Positions 8,238-17,100 of a stretch of 64,000 bases of DNA are shown here, piece by piece. The position numbers and the translations under genes are program-made. The DNA lies in contig NZ_QEYD01000004.1 of the NCBI RefSeq assembly GCF_003122215.1, positions 124,001-188,000 on the forward strand, written 5' to 3'. The notes below the pieces were generated by a model. The model saw only the letters and a list, made by a program, of their open reading frames with translations. It was not told where the DNA came from and searched no databases. Origin of the DNA: Pararhodobacter marinus (GTDB taxonomy: Bacteria > Pseudomonadota > Alphaproteobacteria > Rhodobacterales > Rhodobacteraceae). Numbering within the stretch: position 1 is the first letter of the stretch; every line of letters begins with the position of its first letter.

Positions 8238-9020
8238 GTGGAAAACCTGATCGACATCAAGGGCGTGACACATGCCTACAAGACAAAGGCCGGGCCCTTC
8301 CCGGTGTTGCGAGACCTGAACATCGCCATCCCGCAGCATTCCTTCTGCGCCGTGGTCGGGCCGTCGGGCTGCGGGAAATCGACGCTCACGCGGCTGATCG
8401 CGGGGCTGATGTTCCCTGATCAGGGCGAGGTCTGGCTGCATGGCGAGCTGGTGAAAAGCCCGCGAAAAACGGTGGGGATGGCGTTCCAGAACCCGGTTTT
8501 GCTGGAATGGCGCACGATCCTGCAGAACGTGATCCTGCCGCTGGAGATCGTCGCGCCGTCGATGCCCAAGGCGCAGAAAGAGGCCCGCGCGAAAGAGCTA
8601 CTGGCGCTGGTCGGGCTGGAAGGCTTCGAAAACAAGCGCCCGTCCGAGCTGTCGGGCGGGATGCGCCAGCGCGCCAGCCTGTGCCGGGCGCTGGTGCACA
8701 AGCCCGACATCATCATTTTGGACGAGCCTTTCGGCGCGCTCGACGCCTTCACGCGCGAGGATCTGTGGCAGACCATGCACCAGCTGCGCGCGAAAGAGCC
8801 TTTCACCGCGCTTCTGATCACCCATGACCTGCGCGAAAGCGTCTATCTGGGCGATCAGGTGGTGGTGCTGTCGGGCCGCCCGGCGACGACGCAATACGTG
8901 ATGCAGGTGGATGTGCCGGGGCCGCGTCCGCTGGAGATGCTTTACGAACCCGAGACGGTCGAGCGCCTGGCGGTGCTGCGCCGCGAGATCCAGATCGCGC
9001 AGGGGAGGGCGGTGGCATGA
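8238..9020 (+). CDS. ABC transporter ATP-binding protein (SsuB/TauB/ThiZ type)
   Basis: Predicted 260-residue ATPase energising the NMT1-type importer. Walker A is GPSGCGKST (about residues 41-49), the Q-loop is AFQNPVL, the signature is LSGGMRQR, Walker B is IIILDEPFGALD and the H-loop is LLITHD. The start is GTG 8238, with GGGGA 7 bases before it. Its last codons overlap the permease start by 4 bases (ATGA), which indicates translational coupling. Confidence 0.92.
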   Translation: MENLIDIKGVTHAYKTKAGPFPVLRDLNIAIPQHSFCAVVGPSGCGKSTLTRLIAGLMFPDQGEVWLHGELVKSPRKTVGMAFQNPVLLEWRTILQNVILPLEIVAPSMPKAQKEARAKELLALVGLEGFENKRPSELSGGMRQRASLCRALVHKPDIIILDEPFGALDAFTREDLWQTMHQLRAKEPFTALLITHDLRESVYLGDQVVVLSGRPATTQYVMQVDVPGPRPLEMLYEPETVERLAVLRREIQIAQGRAVA

Positions 9021-9781
9021 TCGACTGGAAGAAGATCCTGATCCCGGTCAGCGCGATCGTCATCCTGCTGCTGTTGTGGGAGCTTCTGGTCTGGGTGATG
9101 GGCTGGCCCGATTACAAGATGGCCTCGCCTTCGGACCTGTGGCCTGCCTTCCTGCGCTACCAGGAGCTGTTCTGGCTGTACGGTTGGCAGACGCTGTGGC
9201 GCACCGTGGTGGGGCTGGGCGTGGCGGTGGTGTTCGGCACGCTTCTGGGCATGATCATGGGCCTGTCCAAGGTGATGAACGACGCCCTTTACCCGCTTCT
9301 GGTGGGGTTCAACGCAATCCCCAAGGCGACGGTCGTGCCGGTCATCGCGCTGATGTTCGTGGGGCAGCACGATTTCAACACGATCCTGATGGCCTTCATG
9401 ATCTCGTTCTTTCCCATCGCCGTCTCGGTCGCCATCGGGTTGAGCACGCTTGAGCCCGAATATCGGGACATCCTGCGCTCGCTCGGGGCCAGCCGGATGA
9501 CGGTGTTCTGGAAGATCGCCCTGCCGAAAACCTTGCCCGAGTTCTTCGGCGCGCTGAAAGTCGCGGTGACGCTGGCTTTCATCGGCACCAACCTTGTCGA
9601 GATCATCACGCCGCACGGGCGCGGGCTGGGGCATTTGTTCCAGAGCGCGCAGACCAACAGCGACTTCCCGCTGATGTTCGCGGTTCTGCTGGCGCTCGCG
9701 GCTTTGGGGATCGTGCTGTATTACGCGGTGGTGGCGCTCGAATACATCTTCGCGGGCTGGGCGGTGCGCACCGCGCATTGA
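9017..9781 (+). CDS. ABC transporter permease (SsuC/TauC/ThiX type, BPD_transp_1)
   Basis: Predicted 254-residue inner-membrane permease with about six hydrophobic segments, starting with WKKILIPVSAIVILLLLWELLVW cut short here for brevity. The EAA-like coupling motif is LGASRMTVFWKIALPKTLP around residues 155-173, typical of the sulfonate/nitrate/taurine/thiamine-precursor class. It overlaps the ATPase gene by ATGA and ends 16 bases before a strong terminator, closing the operon. Confidence 0.9.
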   Translation: MIDWKKILIPVSAIVILLLLWELLVWVMGWPDYKMASPSDLWPAFLRYQELFWLYGWQTLWRTVVGLGVAVVFGTLLGMIMGLSKVMNDALYPLLVGFNAIPKATVVPVIALMFVGQHDFNTILMAFMISFFPIAVSVAIGLSTLEPEYRDILRSLGASRMTVFWKIALPKTLPEFFGALKVAVTLAFIGTNLVEIITPHGRGLGHLFQSAQTNSDFPLMFAVLLALAALGIVLYYAVVALEYIFAGWAVRTAH

Positions 9782-9796
9782 TCCGCGTCTGAGGCG

Positions 9797-9830
9797 AAGG
9801 CCCCGGACCCTTGCGGGCCCGGGGCCTTTT
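9797..9830 (+). terminator. Intrinsic terminator after the NMT1-type transporter operon
   Basis: The stem AAGGCCCCGG/CCGGGGCCTT extends through one mismatch by a CCC/GGG pair, with loop TTGC and a TTTT tail at 9827-9830. Confidence 0.85.
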
Positions 9831-9873
9831 CTCGTGGCCTTTTTGCGGGGCCTTATCCGGGGCGCCGTTCGGA

Positions 9874-10431
9874 TCAGTGCACGGTCGGCGGCGTGTCGGG
9901 CTTGGCGTCGCCCTCGGCCGCTTTGCGCGGCGCGGCGGTGCGGGTGGGGCGCGCCGGCTCGGTCGCAGGTTTGGGGTCGGCGCCACGGGTTGCCGTTGAA
10001 GCGGGCTTCGGGTCGGCCGTGCTGGCCGTTTTCGCCGCAGGCTGCGCGCCGGGTGCCGGGCGCAGGGGGGCGACCGTGGCGGTTTCGGTTTTTGCGGGGG
10101 AAACCGGGTTGGTCGCGGGCTTGGCTTGGGTCTTGGTCTGGGTCTTGGTCTGGGGCTTGGCCTGAGGTTTCGCCTCGGCCTTGGCCACAGGCACCGCCCT
10201 GGACCGGGTGGCCGGTTTGGCCTGGGCCTTGGGCGCCGTCGCCTTGCGGGCCGGGGCCGTCCGCACCACGGGGGCGGGCTTGGCGGCCTCGCGCGCCAGC
10301 GCCGACGCGCTGTCATGCGGGATGTATTGTGCCCAGAGGCCCCAGATCCGCAGGCTTTGCTCGATCTGCGCCTGCCAGAGGCTGGACCAGAAATGGATTG
10401 CCGGCGCGAAGGGGTGGCTGTGGTTGCTCAT
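9874..10431 (-). CDS. Hypothetical protein with Ala/Lys/Pro-rich low-complexity tail
   Basis: Predicted 185 residues. A good AGGAG stands before ATG 10431. The first 50 residues are ordered-looking and aromatic-rich (AIHFWSSLWQAQIEQSLRIWGLW), which suggests a short amphipathic helix. The remainder is almost entirely Ala, Lys, Pro, Thr and Arg, with KPQTKTQTKTQ-like reiterations, and is strongly basic. The composition resembles histone H1-like and PHA-granule-associated DNA-binding proteins, but I recognise no family, so no function is assigned. It lies alone between convergent neighbours. The GC-rich repetitive DNA would also be prone to length changes. Confidence 0.6.
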   Translation of the reverse strand: MSNHSHPFAPAIHFWSSLWQAQIEQSLRIWGLWAQYIPHDSASALAREAAKPAPVVRTAPARKATAPKAQAKPATRSRAVPVAKAEAKPQAKPQTKTQTKTQAKPATNPVSPAKTETATVAPLRPAPGAQPAAKTASTADPKPASTATRGADPKPATEPARPTRTAAPRKAAEGDAKPDTPPTVH

Positions 10432-10641
10432 GGCGGTCTCCTCGGCTGGAACGGTTGGGTCGGATGTGACGCTGGGTCAGGCGAGTCTGGCCTTTATCCC
10501 TCGCGTACACTTTGATCCGTGACAAGCCGATGACTGAAATCGCCCGCCGGGCGCTGCGGCCATGCCGGGCGGCGCCCCGTTTTTCATCAATCCGCCCCCC
10601 TGCTGCCCGCATGGGCGGCGGCTTCGGTCAAGACGCGGGTG

Positions 10642-11745
10642 TCAGATGCGGTGCTCTTCGACCGGCGGTCTGGATTTCAAGAAAGCGAGGCTCTCGTTAA
10701 GATAGCCGGGCGGCAGGTCGCGCCCGATCACCACGATGCGCGTGGTCTTGTCGTCCTCGGGCCAGTGGCTCAGCGGCACTGGCGGATGAAAGATGTGCTG
10801 AACCCCGTGCAGCGCGAAGGGATGCTTCATGCCCTCGACATGCACCACGCCCTTGAGCCGCAGGATATCCGCCGCGGCCGAGTTCATCAGGCTTTCCAGC
10901 CACAGGTCGAACACGATGGGCGAGATCGGCTCGGCGATCTCGATGGATTGCGAGCTCACGCGCCCGTCATGGCTGGCCGGATAGCTGGCCGATCGCGGGC
11001 CCGCACCGAACAGCCCGTGGCTTTGCGTGCTGCCCATCGGTCGCGTGTCCTTCAGGCCCGAGAGCGGCGGCAGGGACGGCTTCGATTTCGCCGCCGCCAC
11101 CCAGTCGAGCGCCTGCTTGCGCGAGCTTTCCTGCGTCGGCGACAGGCCGAACAGGATCGCCGGATCGATGCGCCCGTGATCGGCCTTCGTGCGCGGCGCC
11201 CCCGGGTTGATCGCGACGATGCGCGATTCGAAGTCCTGCAATTGCGCGGCGCTGACAAGATCGGTCTTGGTCAGCACGATACGGTCGGCCATGGCGATCT
11301 GCTGCACCGCCTCGAACTGCTTCTCCAGCGTGCGCGCGCCCGTCGCGGCATCCGCCGTGACCAGCACCCCGTCCAGCGCGAAATCGAAGGACAGGTCGCC
11401 ATCCATCACCAGCGTCTGCACGATCGGGCCGGGATCGGCGATGCCCGTGGTTTCGATCACCACGCGGTCGAAATCCACTTCGCCCGCCTCGCGCCGGTCC
11501 CGCAGGTCGCCCAGCGTCTGCGACAGATCGCCGCGCACCGTGCAACACAGACAACCCGAGCCCATCAGCACCATCGTCTCGGTCGAGGATTCGATCAGGT
11601 CGTGATCCAGCCCGATCTCGCCGAATTCGTTGATCACCACGGCCGCGCGGTCCATGCCCGGATCTTTCAGCAGCGCGTTCAGAAGCGTGGTCTTGCCCGA
11701 GCCGAGAAAGCCGGTGAGCAGCGTGACGGGAATGGGCGCGGGCAT
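10642..11745 (-). CDS. CobW/COG0523-family GTP-binding metallochaperone
   Basis: Predicted 367-residue P-loop GTPase of the CobW/YjiA/ZNG1 family, which hand over Zn, Co or Ni to target enzymes. GFLGSGKTT (residues 12-20) is the P-loop, GCLCC (C65, C67, C68) is the CxCC metal site, [11 protein letters not shown] is the switch region and TKTDL the base-specificity motif. A His-containing C-terminal CobW_C domain ([16 protein letters not shown]) follows. Of two adjacent ATGs, the one at 11745 is preferred: AGGAG (bases 11752-11756) is 6 bases from it but abuts the other (11751). No cobalamin genes are nearby and no Zur box was recognised, so the metal is open. Confidence 0.9.
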   Translation of the reverse strand: MPAPIPVTLLTGFLGSGKTTLLNALLKDPGMDRAAVVINEFGEIGLDHDLIESSTETMVLMGSGCLCCTVRGDLSQTLGDLRDRREAGEVDFDRVVIETTGIADPGPIVQTLVMDGDLSFDFALDGVLVTADAATGARTLEKQFEAVQQIAMADRIVLTKTDLVSAAQLQDFESRIVAINPGAPRTKADHGRIDPAILFGLSPTQESSRKQALDWVAAAKSKPSLPPLSGLKDTRPMGSTQSHGLFGAGPRSASYPASHDGRVSSQSIEIAEPISPIVFDLWLESLMNSAAADILRLKGVVHVEGMKHPFALHGVQHIFHPPVPLSHWPEDDKTTRIVVIGRDLPPGYLNESLAFLKSRPPVEEHRI

Positions 11746-11810
11746 GGGCATCTCCTGTATCTGCGCCAGAGCTAGGCCGCGCGAGGCCCGAGTGCAAGCC
11801 GCAGGCCGGA

Positions 11811-11842
11811 ACGGGGCGGCCCCCGCGAAAGGGCCGCCCCGT
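11811..11842 (-). terminator. Probable terminator after hsp20-DUF1150
   Basis: An 11-bp GC-rich stem (11812-11822 with 11831-11841) lies between the DUF1150 stop and the CobW start on the minus strand. The 3' flank on that strand is only TTCC, so termination efficiency is uncertain. Confidence 0.5.
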
Positions 11843-11885
11843 CTGTCATCCACAGAAGTCCGGGGGCAGCGCCCCCTGCGCGCGG

Positions 11886-12107
11886 TCAATGCGCGCTGAC
11901 CGGCTCCAGGTCATGCTCGCGCGCGACGAAGAACGCGGTCGGGCGATCCTGCGTCAGCGCGATGCATTCGCCGTCGTCGCTGTGCACGCCCCAGACCTCG
12001 ACGCCGCCGGGGATCTGGCTGCGGATGTCGTCGGGCAGGGTGTCGATGTCGATTTGCCGGATATAGGCGAGTTTGCCGTCCGGAACGAAGGGATAGGGGG
12101 TTTGCAT
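11886..12107 (-). CDS. DUF1150 family protein
   Basis: Predicted 73 residues, starting [18 protein letters not shown] and ending in HDLEPVSAH. The pattern Y-hydrophobic-R near the start, a [15 protein letters not shown] core and an [15 protein letters not shown] end is characteristic of DUF1150, a small alphaproteobacterial family regularly encoded beside Hsp20-type chaperones. Here it follows the hsp20 gene by 68 bases in the same direction and would share its heat-shock-type promoter. Its biochemical role is unknown; an accessory of the small heat-shock protein is the natural guess. An AGGAG precedes the ATG at 12107. Confidence 0.85.
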   Translation of the reverse strand: MQTPYPFVPDGKLAYIRQIDIDTLPDDIRSQIPGGVEVWGVHSDDGECIALTQDRPTAFFVAREHDLEPVSAH

Positions 12108-12175
12108 GTCCTTGCTCCTGTCAGCCGCGGGGAAAAGGCGCGGACGCGTCCGCGCGCGAAGATCTGGGGCGCGTG

Positions 12176-12592
12176 TCAGGGCGCGCGGGTGATGGGGATG
12201 GTCCGAACCACGGTTTCGGGCTCCCGCCTTTCAAGGGTAATCTCCAGAAGCCCGTTGTCGAGCCTTGCGCCCGCCACCTCGACCCCTTCGGCCAGCGCGA
12301 AGGCGCGGCGGAACTGGCGGGTGGCGATGCCGCGATGAAGAAAGACCCGCTCGTCGCCCGGGTCGGCCTGCTGACCGCGAATCGCCAATTGCCGGTCTTC
12401 CAGCGTGATGGCGATATCCTCGGCGGTGAAGCCCGCGACGGCGAGGGTGATGATGAAGCGATTGGGCTCCACCAGTTCGATGTTGAAGGGCGGATACCCG
12501 TCCGCCCCGGCGCGCGCAGTGCGTTCGACAAGCCGTTCGAGCGGCTCGAAACCCAAGAGCAGCGGGTGCGAGGGAAAGGCGAATTTCGTCAT
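12176..12592 (-). CDS. Hsp20/alpha-crystallin family small heat-shock protein
   Basis: Predicted 138-residue ATP-independent holdase chaperone. After a short N-terminal arm (FAFPSHPLLLGFEPLERL) it has the alpha-crystallin domain: YPPFNIELVEPNRFIITLAV, a VAGFTAEDIAITLEDRQLAI segment, FLHRGIATRQFRRAFALAEG and the A-x-L-x-x-G-L-L-E-I motif (ARLDNGLLEI). The C-terminal I-x-I motif is IPI. The RRAFAL/ITR features match IbpA-like proteins. It heads a two-gene unit with DUF1150 and has a candidate sigma-32 promoter 69-97 bases upstream of the ATG. Confidence 0.93.
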   Translation of the reverse strand: MTKFAFPSHPLLLGFEPLERLVERTARAGADGYPPFNIELVEPNRFIITLAVAGFTAEDIAITLEDRQLAIRGQQADPGDERVFLHRGIATRQFRRAFALAEGVEVAGARLDNGLLEITLERREPETVVRTIPITRAP

Positions 12593-12660
12593 GGTCCGGT
12601 CCTGTATCAGCGACGCGCGACCCGGCCCCCGCTTGTGCGGCTGGCGCGGTGTCCCGACAA

Positions 12661-12689
12661 ATATGGGGGGCGCACGGGCGCCCTGCAAG
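12661..12689 (-). promoter_or_regulatory. Candidate heat-shock (sigma-32/RpoH) promoter for hsp20-DUF1150
   Basis: On the minus strand, CTTGCAG (12683-12689), a 15-base spacer and CCCATAT (12661-12667) resemble the RpoH consensus (CTTGAA, 13-17 bases, CCCCATNT). It lies about 70 bases upstream of the hsp20 ATG, at a sensible distance. The match is read by eye. Confidence 0.6.
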
Positions 12690-12791
12690 GGCTGGCGCGT
12701 CGCCCGGTCGGGTTCTGGTAACCCTCTGAAAGCTTTGCTTGTGCGGGGAAAGCGGCTACACTTCCTGCACCCTAAGTCGAGTCGATCACCG

Positions 12792-13010
12792 ATGAATGCT
12801 CCCAGCGAACTGAACCACGAAGAGGTGCTGCGCGTGAAGCTCGAGGTGTTGCGCCGCGAGCATCGGGATCTCGACGAGGCGATCGCGGCCATGCATGACC
12901 GGGGCACCGGGGACGAACTGGCGATGAAGCGCCTCAAGAAGCGGAAATTGTCGCTCAAGGACGCCATTTCCCGCATCGAAGACGAATTGACGCCGGATAT
13001 CATTGCCTGA
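12792..13010 (+). CDS. YdcH/DUF465 family small protein
   Basis: Predicted 72 residues with the family core LRREHRDLDEAIAAM, then a second helix ending MKRLKKRKLSLKDAISRIEDEL. The charged, alpha-helical hairpin is typical of DUF465 proteins; the family has no firmly assigned role. ATG 12792 starts the conserved part directly. It is transcribed away from hsp20, so the 200-base gap between the two holds divergent promoters. Confidence 0.85.
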   Translation: MNAPSELNHEEVLRVKLEVLRREHRDLDEAIAAMHDRGTGDELAMKRLKKRKLSLKDAISRIEDELTPDIIA

Positions 13011-13137
13011 AGCGGCGGGTCGAACGGGCCTGTTCCCGGCGGAACTGATGCCCCGTCGCTCTTGCGATTTCATGGACCCATAGCCACGCCGGACAAGGCA
13101 GGCTTTGAAACACGCAATCGCAACAAAGGTCGTCACC

Positions 13138-13674
13138 ATGTCCCGCCACGCTCCCCGCCGCTTTTCCCTCGCTGCTGCCGGTCTCGCGCTTGCCGCTTCC
13201 GTCCTTTCCAGCCTGCCCGCCAGCGCTCAGGACGGGATGGTGTGGGAGTATCACCGCTATGTCGAGGCGAACCCGCTCGATACCTATCTGGGTCTGTCCT
13301 ATGGCATCCCGCAAACCGATGCGGTGCGCGCATGGTCGCGCTGCAATATCGGGGCGAACTGGGTCTATGGCGCGCTCACGCTGGCCTATGACGTGTCGAA
13401 CCTGAGCGAAGGCGACAAGGTCGAGGTCGAGATCATGGCGCCGGGCTATGCGATGTATCACGACGCGATGGTCGTGAAGCCGGAAGAGGGCACATGGGGG
13501 ATCAGCGTGGCGCTGGATCTGTCCGATCCGCTCTGGGGCGTGATGGCGGGCCAGAACAGGCTGACCTACCAGGTTCCCGGCGGTGCGGTCGAGCACCTGC
13601 CCCTGAGCGGTCTGGCCAGCCATATGGGCCGCTATATCAGCGATTGCAGCCGGATCGGCGACCTGCGCGGCTGA
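13138..13674 (+). CDS. Hypothetical secreted protein
   Basis: Predicted 178 residues. ATG 13138, with AAAGG 8 bases upstream, gives a clean signal peptide (SRHAPRRFSLAAAGLALAA, cleavage after ASAQ). The mature part of about 145 residues contains two cysteines (RCNIGAN and SDCSRIG) that could pair, several Tyr/Trp-rich strands (MVWEYHRYVEANPLDTYLGL) and an aspartate-rich beta segment. It is probably a small periplasmic beta-rich domain. I do not recognise the family. It ends 3 bases from the convergent methyltransferase gene. Confidence 0.65.
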   Translation: MSRHAPRRFSLAAAGLALAASVLSSLPASAQDGMVWEYHRYVEANPLDTYLGLSYGIPQTDAVRAWSRCNIGANWVYGALTLAYDVSNLSEGDKVEVEIMAPGYAMYHDAMVVKPEEGTWGISVALDLSDPLWGVMAGQNRLTYQVPGGAVEHLPLSGLASHMGRYISDCSRIGDLRG

Positions 13675-13677
13675 ATG

Positions 13678-14778
13678 TCAGCCCGGCACCCCGCGCCACA
13701 GCGTGACGCGGGTGCCGCCCAGATCGATCGCGGGCTCTGTCGCGCTCAGCGTCAGGCCCGTGGCCTTCACCAGCCCCGCATCGGGGGAAACCAGCCCGAT
13801 GGTCCAGCCCTGAAACCGCTGCGCCAGCACCTGCCCCAGCGCGCCGTAAAGCGCAAACAGCATCTTCCGGTCGCCGATCCGCGCGCCCCAGGGCGGGTTG
13901 ATGACGACGATACCGGGCGCCACGCTGTCGGGCGGGGTCAGCTCCGAGACCGGGCTGCGGGTGAAGCGGCACCAGTCGGCCACGCCCGCGCGCCGGGCAT
14001 TGGCGGTCGCCCCCTGAATCGCGCCCTGATCGCGGTCCGAGCCGAAGAACCGGAGCTGCGCTTCCGGCTGAGGCGTGGTTTTCATCTTGTCGAAAGCCTG
14101 GGCGTCGAACGCGGCGAGTTTCTGAAAGGCGAAGTCCCGTTCGCGTCCGGGCAGAAGCCCCGCCGCCATTTCCGCCGCCTCGATCACGAAGGTGCCCGAG
14201 CCGCACATCGGGTCGACCACGGCCTGTGTGCCGTCGAAACCCAGCATCCGCAAAATCGCCGCCGCATGGGTTTCGCGCATCGGCGCCTTGCCGGTGAAGG
14301 TCTTGTGCCCGCGCTTGTGCAGCGATTCGCCCGAGCTATCGAGGCTGATCGTGCACAGATCGTCCTCGATCCGCGCCTTCACGACGATGGCGGCATCGGC
14401 GGCAATCGGCGCGCCCAGTGTCTCGGCGATTGCGCGCTCGATCCTCTGGGTCGCGGCCTTGGCGTGATAGATCTTCGACTTGCGGCAGGTTGCCTCGACC
14501 CTGACCGGTACATCCGGGCGCAGGACCGAGGCCCAGTCGACCTTGCGCGCGCGCTTGTCGAGCTGCGCCAGATGCATTGCCCGGAATTCGGCCACCCGTG
14601 CCAGCACCCGCGTCGCCGTCCTGAGCATCAGGTTGGCGCGCCAGATCTCGGGCCAGCCGCCCGCCACCTCGACCCCGCCGGGGACAAGCGTCACACCGTT
14701 GAACCCCGCCGCGCGGGCCTCGGCGGCGAGGGTTTCGTCCAGCCCGGGGGCGGCGACAAGGAAAAAGGTCTCTGGCAT
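13678..14778 (-). CDS. THUMP domain class I SAM-dependent RNA methyltransferase (RlmL/RlmKL N-terminal type)
   Basis: Predicted 366 residues. The N-terminal ferredoxin-like plus THUMP part (about residues 1-155, with CRKSKIYHAKAATQRIERAI) binds RNA. The C-terminal Rossmann domain has the SAM motif DPMCGSGTF and the N2-guanine methylation motif NPPWGARI (consensus NPPY). Length and motifs match the RlmL-like half of enterobacterial RlmKL, which modifies G2445 of 23S rRNA; the second half (RlmK) is absent, as in many alphaproteobacteria. The target site is inferred. It is divergent from purE. Confidence 0.87.
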   Translation of the reverse strand: MPETFFLVAAPGLDETLAAEARAAGFNGVTLVPGGVEVAGGWPEIWRANLMLRTATRVLARVAEFRAMHLAQLDKRARKVDWASVLRPDVPVRVEATCRKSKIYHAKAATQRIERAIAETLGAPIAADAAIVVKARIEDDLCTISLDSSGESLHKRGHKTFTGKAPMRETHAAAILRMLGFDGTQAVVDPMCGSGTFVIEAAEMAAGLLPGRERDFAFQKLAAFDAQAFDKMKTTPQPEAQLRFFGSDRDQGAIQGATANARRAGVADWCRFTRSPVSELTPPDSVAPGIVVINPPWGARIGDRKMLFALYGALGQVLAQRFQGWTIGLVSPDAGLVKATGLTLSATEPAIDLGGTRVTLWRGVPG

Positions 14779-14874
14779 GGCCCCGGCTTACGCGCTTTCG
14801 CGCAAGGGGGCGAGAGCCTTTGCAACGCAGCCTCAAAATGCTAACGCCGCGCCACAGCAATCCAGGGGGACAGC

Positions 14875-15354
14875 ATGGCCGTGGACGTGGGAATCATCAT
14901 GGGCAGCCAATCGGACTGGCCAACGATGCGCGAGGCGGCGGCGATCCTCGACGAGTTGGGCATCTCCTACGAGACCAAGATCGTCTCGGCCCACCGCACG
15001 CCCGACCGGCTGTGGTCCTACGGCAAGACGGCAGCCGAGCGCGGGCTCAAGGTGATCATCGCGGGCGCCGGGGGGGCTGCGCATCTGCCCGGAATGATGG
15101 CCTCGAAAACGCGGATCCCCGTCGTCGGCGTGCCGATCCAGACCCGCGCCCTGTCGGGCGTCGACAGCCTCTATTCCATCGTGCAGATGCCCAAGGGCTT
15201 CCCCGTCGCGACCATGGCGATCGGCGGCGGCGCCAATGCCGGTCTGATGGCGGCGCAGATGCTGGCGGTGAGCGACGCGGCGCTGGCCGGACGCGTCGAC
15301 GCGTGGCGCGAGGCGCTCAGCGCTTCCATCGCCGAGGAGCCCACGGATGAGTGA
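14875..15354 (+). CDS. purE: 5-(carboxyamino)imidazole ribonucleotide mutase
   Basis: Predicted 159-residue class I PurE, which moves the carboxylate from N5-CAIR to C4 in de novo purine synthesis. Visible signatures are [13 protein letters not shown] (phosphate-binding start), VSAHRTPD with the catalytic-region His, [12 protein letters not shown] and [22 protein letters not shown]. It overlaps purK by 8 bases, a standard PurE-PurK arrangement in which unstable N5-CAIR is passed on. Confidence 0.97.
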   Translation: MAVDVGIIMGSQSDWPTMREAAAILDELGISYETKIVSAHRTPDRLWSYGKTAAERGLKVIIAGAGGAAHLPGMMASKTRIPVVGVPIQTRALSGVDSLYSIVQMPKGFPVATMAIGGGANAGLMAAQMLAVSDAALAGRVDAWREALSASIAEEPTDE

Positions 15355-16417
15355 GACCTTGCAGCCGGGCGCGGTGATCGGAATTCTGGGCGGCGGGCAG
15401 CTGGGACGCATGCTGTCGGTGGCGGCGTCGCGGCTGGGGCTGCGCTGCCATGTCTACGACCCGGGCGCGAACCCGCCTGCCGGCCATGTGGCCGAGACGG
15501 TGACCACGGCACCCTGGGATGACGAGGCGGCGCTGCGCGCCTTCGCCGATTCGGTCGATGTCATCACCTATGAATTCGAAAACATCCCCACTGCGACGCT
15601 CGACCTGCTGGAAAGCCTGAAACCCGTGCGCCCGGGGCGCCGGGCCTTGGCCGTGTCACAGGACCGGCTGACGGAAAAGGATTTCCTGACCGGGCTGGGC
15701 CTGAAAACCGCGCCCTATCGCGACGTGCCGGACAGGGCGGCGCTGGACGCGGCCCTTGCCGAGATCGGCACGCCCGCCATCCTGAAAACCCGGCGTCTGG
15801 GCTATGACGGCAAGGGGCAGGCGCGGATCATGGAACCCGCGCAGGCGGGTGCGGCGCTGGACGAGATGGGCGGCGCCGAGGCGATTCTCGAAGGTTTCGT
15901 CGACTTCACGCACGAGGTTTCCGTCATCGCCGCGCGCGGCGTGACCGGCGAGGTCGCCTGCTACGATCCCGGCGAGAACGTGCACCGCGACGGCATCCTG
16001 CGCACGACGACGCTGCCAGCAAGGCTGGCCCCGGGCCAGCATATGGACGCCGTGCTGCTGGCGGGGAAGATCCTGAACGCGCTCGATTATGTCGGCGTCA
16101 TGGGGGTCGAGCTGTTCGTCACCCCGCGCGGGCTGATCGTCAACGAGATCGCGCCCCGGGTACATAATTCGGGCCATTGGACGCAGGCCGGCTGCACGGT
16201 CGACCAGTTCGAGCAGCATATCCGCGCGGTGGCGGGGTGGCCTTTGGGCAACGGCCAGCGCTACGCGGATGTGGTGATGGAAAACCTGATCGGCGACGAC
16301 GTGGACCGCGTGCCGGAGCTGGCGCGCGCGGCGGATGTGCAGATCCATCTCTACGGCAAGGGCGCCGCGCGACCGGGGCGCAAGATGGGTCACGTCAACC
16401 GGATCGTCCGGGGGTAG
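15347..16417 (+). CDS. purK: 5-(carboxyamino)imidazole ribonucleotide synthase
   Basis: Predicted 356-residue ATP-grasp enzyme making N5-CAIR from AIR, bicarbonate and ATP. N-terminal preATP-grasp [12 protein letters not shown], then [16 protein letters not shown] (ATP-grasp glycine loop), [30 protein letters not shown] and the metal-binding [14 protein letters not shown] are all present. Length is normal. ATG 15347 lies within the end of purE, giving translational coupling. Confidence 0.97.
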   Translation: MSETLQPGAVIGILGGGQLGRMLSVAASRLGLRCHVYDPGANPPAGHVAETVTTAPWDDEAALRAFADSVDVITYEFENIPTATLDLLESLKPVRPGRRALAVSQDRLTEKDFLTGLGLKTAPYRDVPDRAALDAALAEIGTPAILKTRRLGYDGKGQARIMEPAQAGAALDEMGGAEAILEGFVDFTHEVSVIAARGVTGEVACYDPGENVHRDGILRTTTLPARLAPGQHMDAVLLAGKILNALDYVGVMGVELFVTPRGLIVNEIAPRVHNSGHWTQAGCTVDQFEQHIRAVAGWPLGNGQRYADVVMENLIGDDVDRVPELARAADVQIHLYGKGAARPGRKMGHVNRIVRG

Positions 16418-16662
16418 GCCGGGCCTCGGGGGCATCGAGCCCCCTCGGCCCGGCGGGCTGCCGCTCGCACCCGCCCGGAGGGGCCGCAGGCGCCCCCTCC
16501 GGACCTCCCCTCCGACCGTGCCAATGGATACCGGGGGACAAGGACGGATTAAGGGTTCGTTAACCCCCATCTTTACGCCGAAAATATCCTCGGGGGTGAA
16601 TTTGCCGTCAGGCAAAGAGGGGGCAGACAGCCCCCTTTCTTCAGGTCCGAAAGCGCAACGCG
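16418..16662. other. Gene-free interval with GC hairpins between purK and rpmB
   Basis: No convincing gene is present. Immediately after purK there is a GGGGGC/GCCCCC hairpin (about 16427-16445), then GC-rich imperfect inverted repeats to about 16510. A 70-bp dispersed repeat (16569-16637) fills the right half. The hairpin after purK could end its transcript, though no T run follows. Confidence 0.6.
16569..16637 (-). repeat. Dispersed ~70-bp intergenic element, copy A
   Basis: Read on the minus strand: AAGGGGGCTGTCTGCCCCCT hairpin, a CTTTG and short spacer, AAATTCACCCCCGAGGATAT with a TTTTCGG, and ending AAAGATG. The copy at 45358-45426 is nearly identical outside a short variable spacer, and 57877-57946 has the same architecture. 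It always lies between genes. Confidence 0.8.
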
Positions 16663-16686
16663 AAAAACCCCGCCGAAGCGGGGCCT
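16663..16686 (-). terminator. Intrinsic terminator of rpmB
   Basis: The stem CCCCGC/GCGGGG (16668-16673 with 16678-16683) has a four-base loop and a run of As at 16663-16667, which is a U tract on the minus strand. It lies 28 bases past the rpmB stop. Confidence 0.85.
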
Positions 16687-16713
16687 TCTGAACTCAACGT
16701 CTGCCCCGGTCGA

Positions 16714-16995
16714 TCAGGCTGCGGCCTTGGCCAGTTCTTTCTTCACGGCCAGCATGCGGTCCGAAAGCTCGACATCCTTCGCCTTGGCGAGGAACGCGTC
16801 GAGGCCACCGCGGTGGTCGACCGAGCGCAGGGCCGAGGCCGAGATGCGCATCTTGAAGCTTTTGCCAAGCGTTTCCGACGCCAGGGTCACATCGACCAGG
16901 TTCGGCAGGAAGCGCCGCTTGGTCTTGTTGTTGGCGTGGCTCACGTTGTTGCCCGACATCGGGCCCTTACCGGTCAGTTCGCAGCGGCGCGACAT
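16714..16995 (-). CDS. rpmB: 50S ribosomal protein L28
   Basis: Predicted 93 residues, [20 protein letters not shown] start, then [12 protein letters not shown], matching the L28 signature; the protein helps assemble the large subunit. Length agrees with the alphaproteobacterial form (about 90-97). It is monocistronic: the start is 108 bases from the meaB stop and a terminator follows. Confidence 0.97.
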   Translation of the reverse strand: MSRRCELTGKGPMSGNNVSHANNKTKRRFLPNLVDVTLASETLGKSFKMRISASALRSVDHRGGLDAFLAKAKDVELSDRMLAVKKELAKAAA

Positions 16996-17100
16996 GGTGT
17001 CATCCTCGTCTTTATCAGGCGGGCGCCGGTTTGCGAAAGCGGGGGCGCCGTCAACAGCAGAGGCCGCTGCAACGCAGGGCCCGGAAACTCGTGGGGCGTC

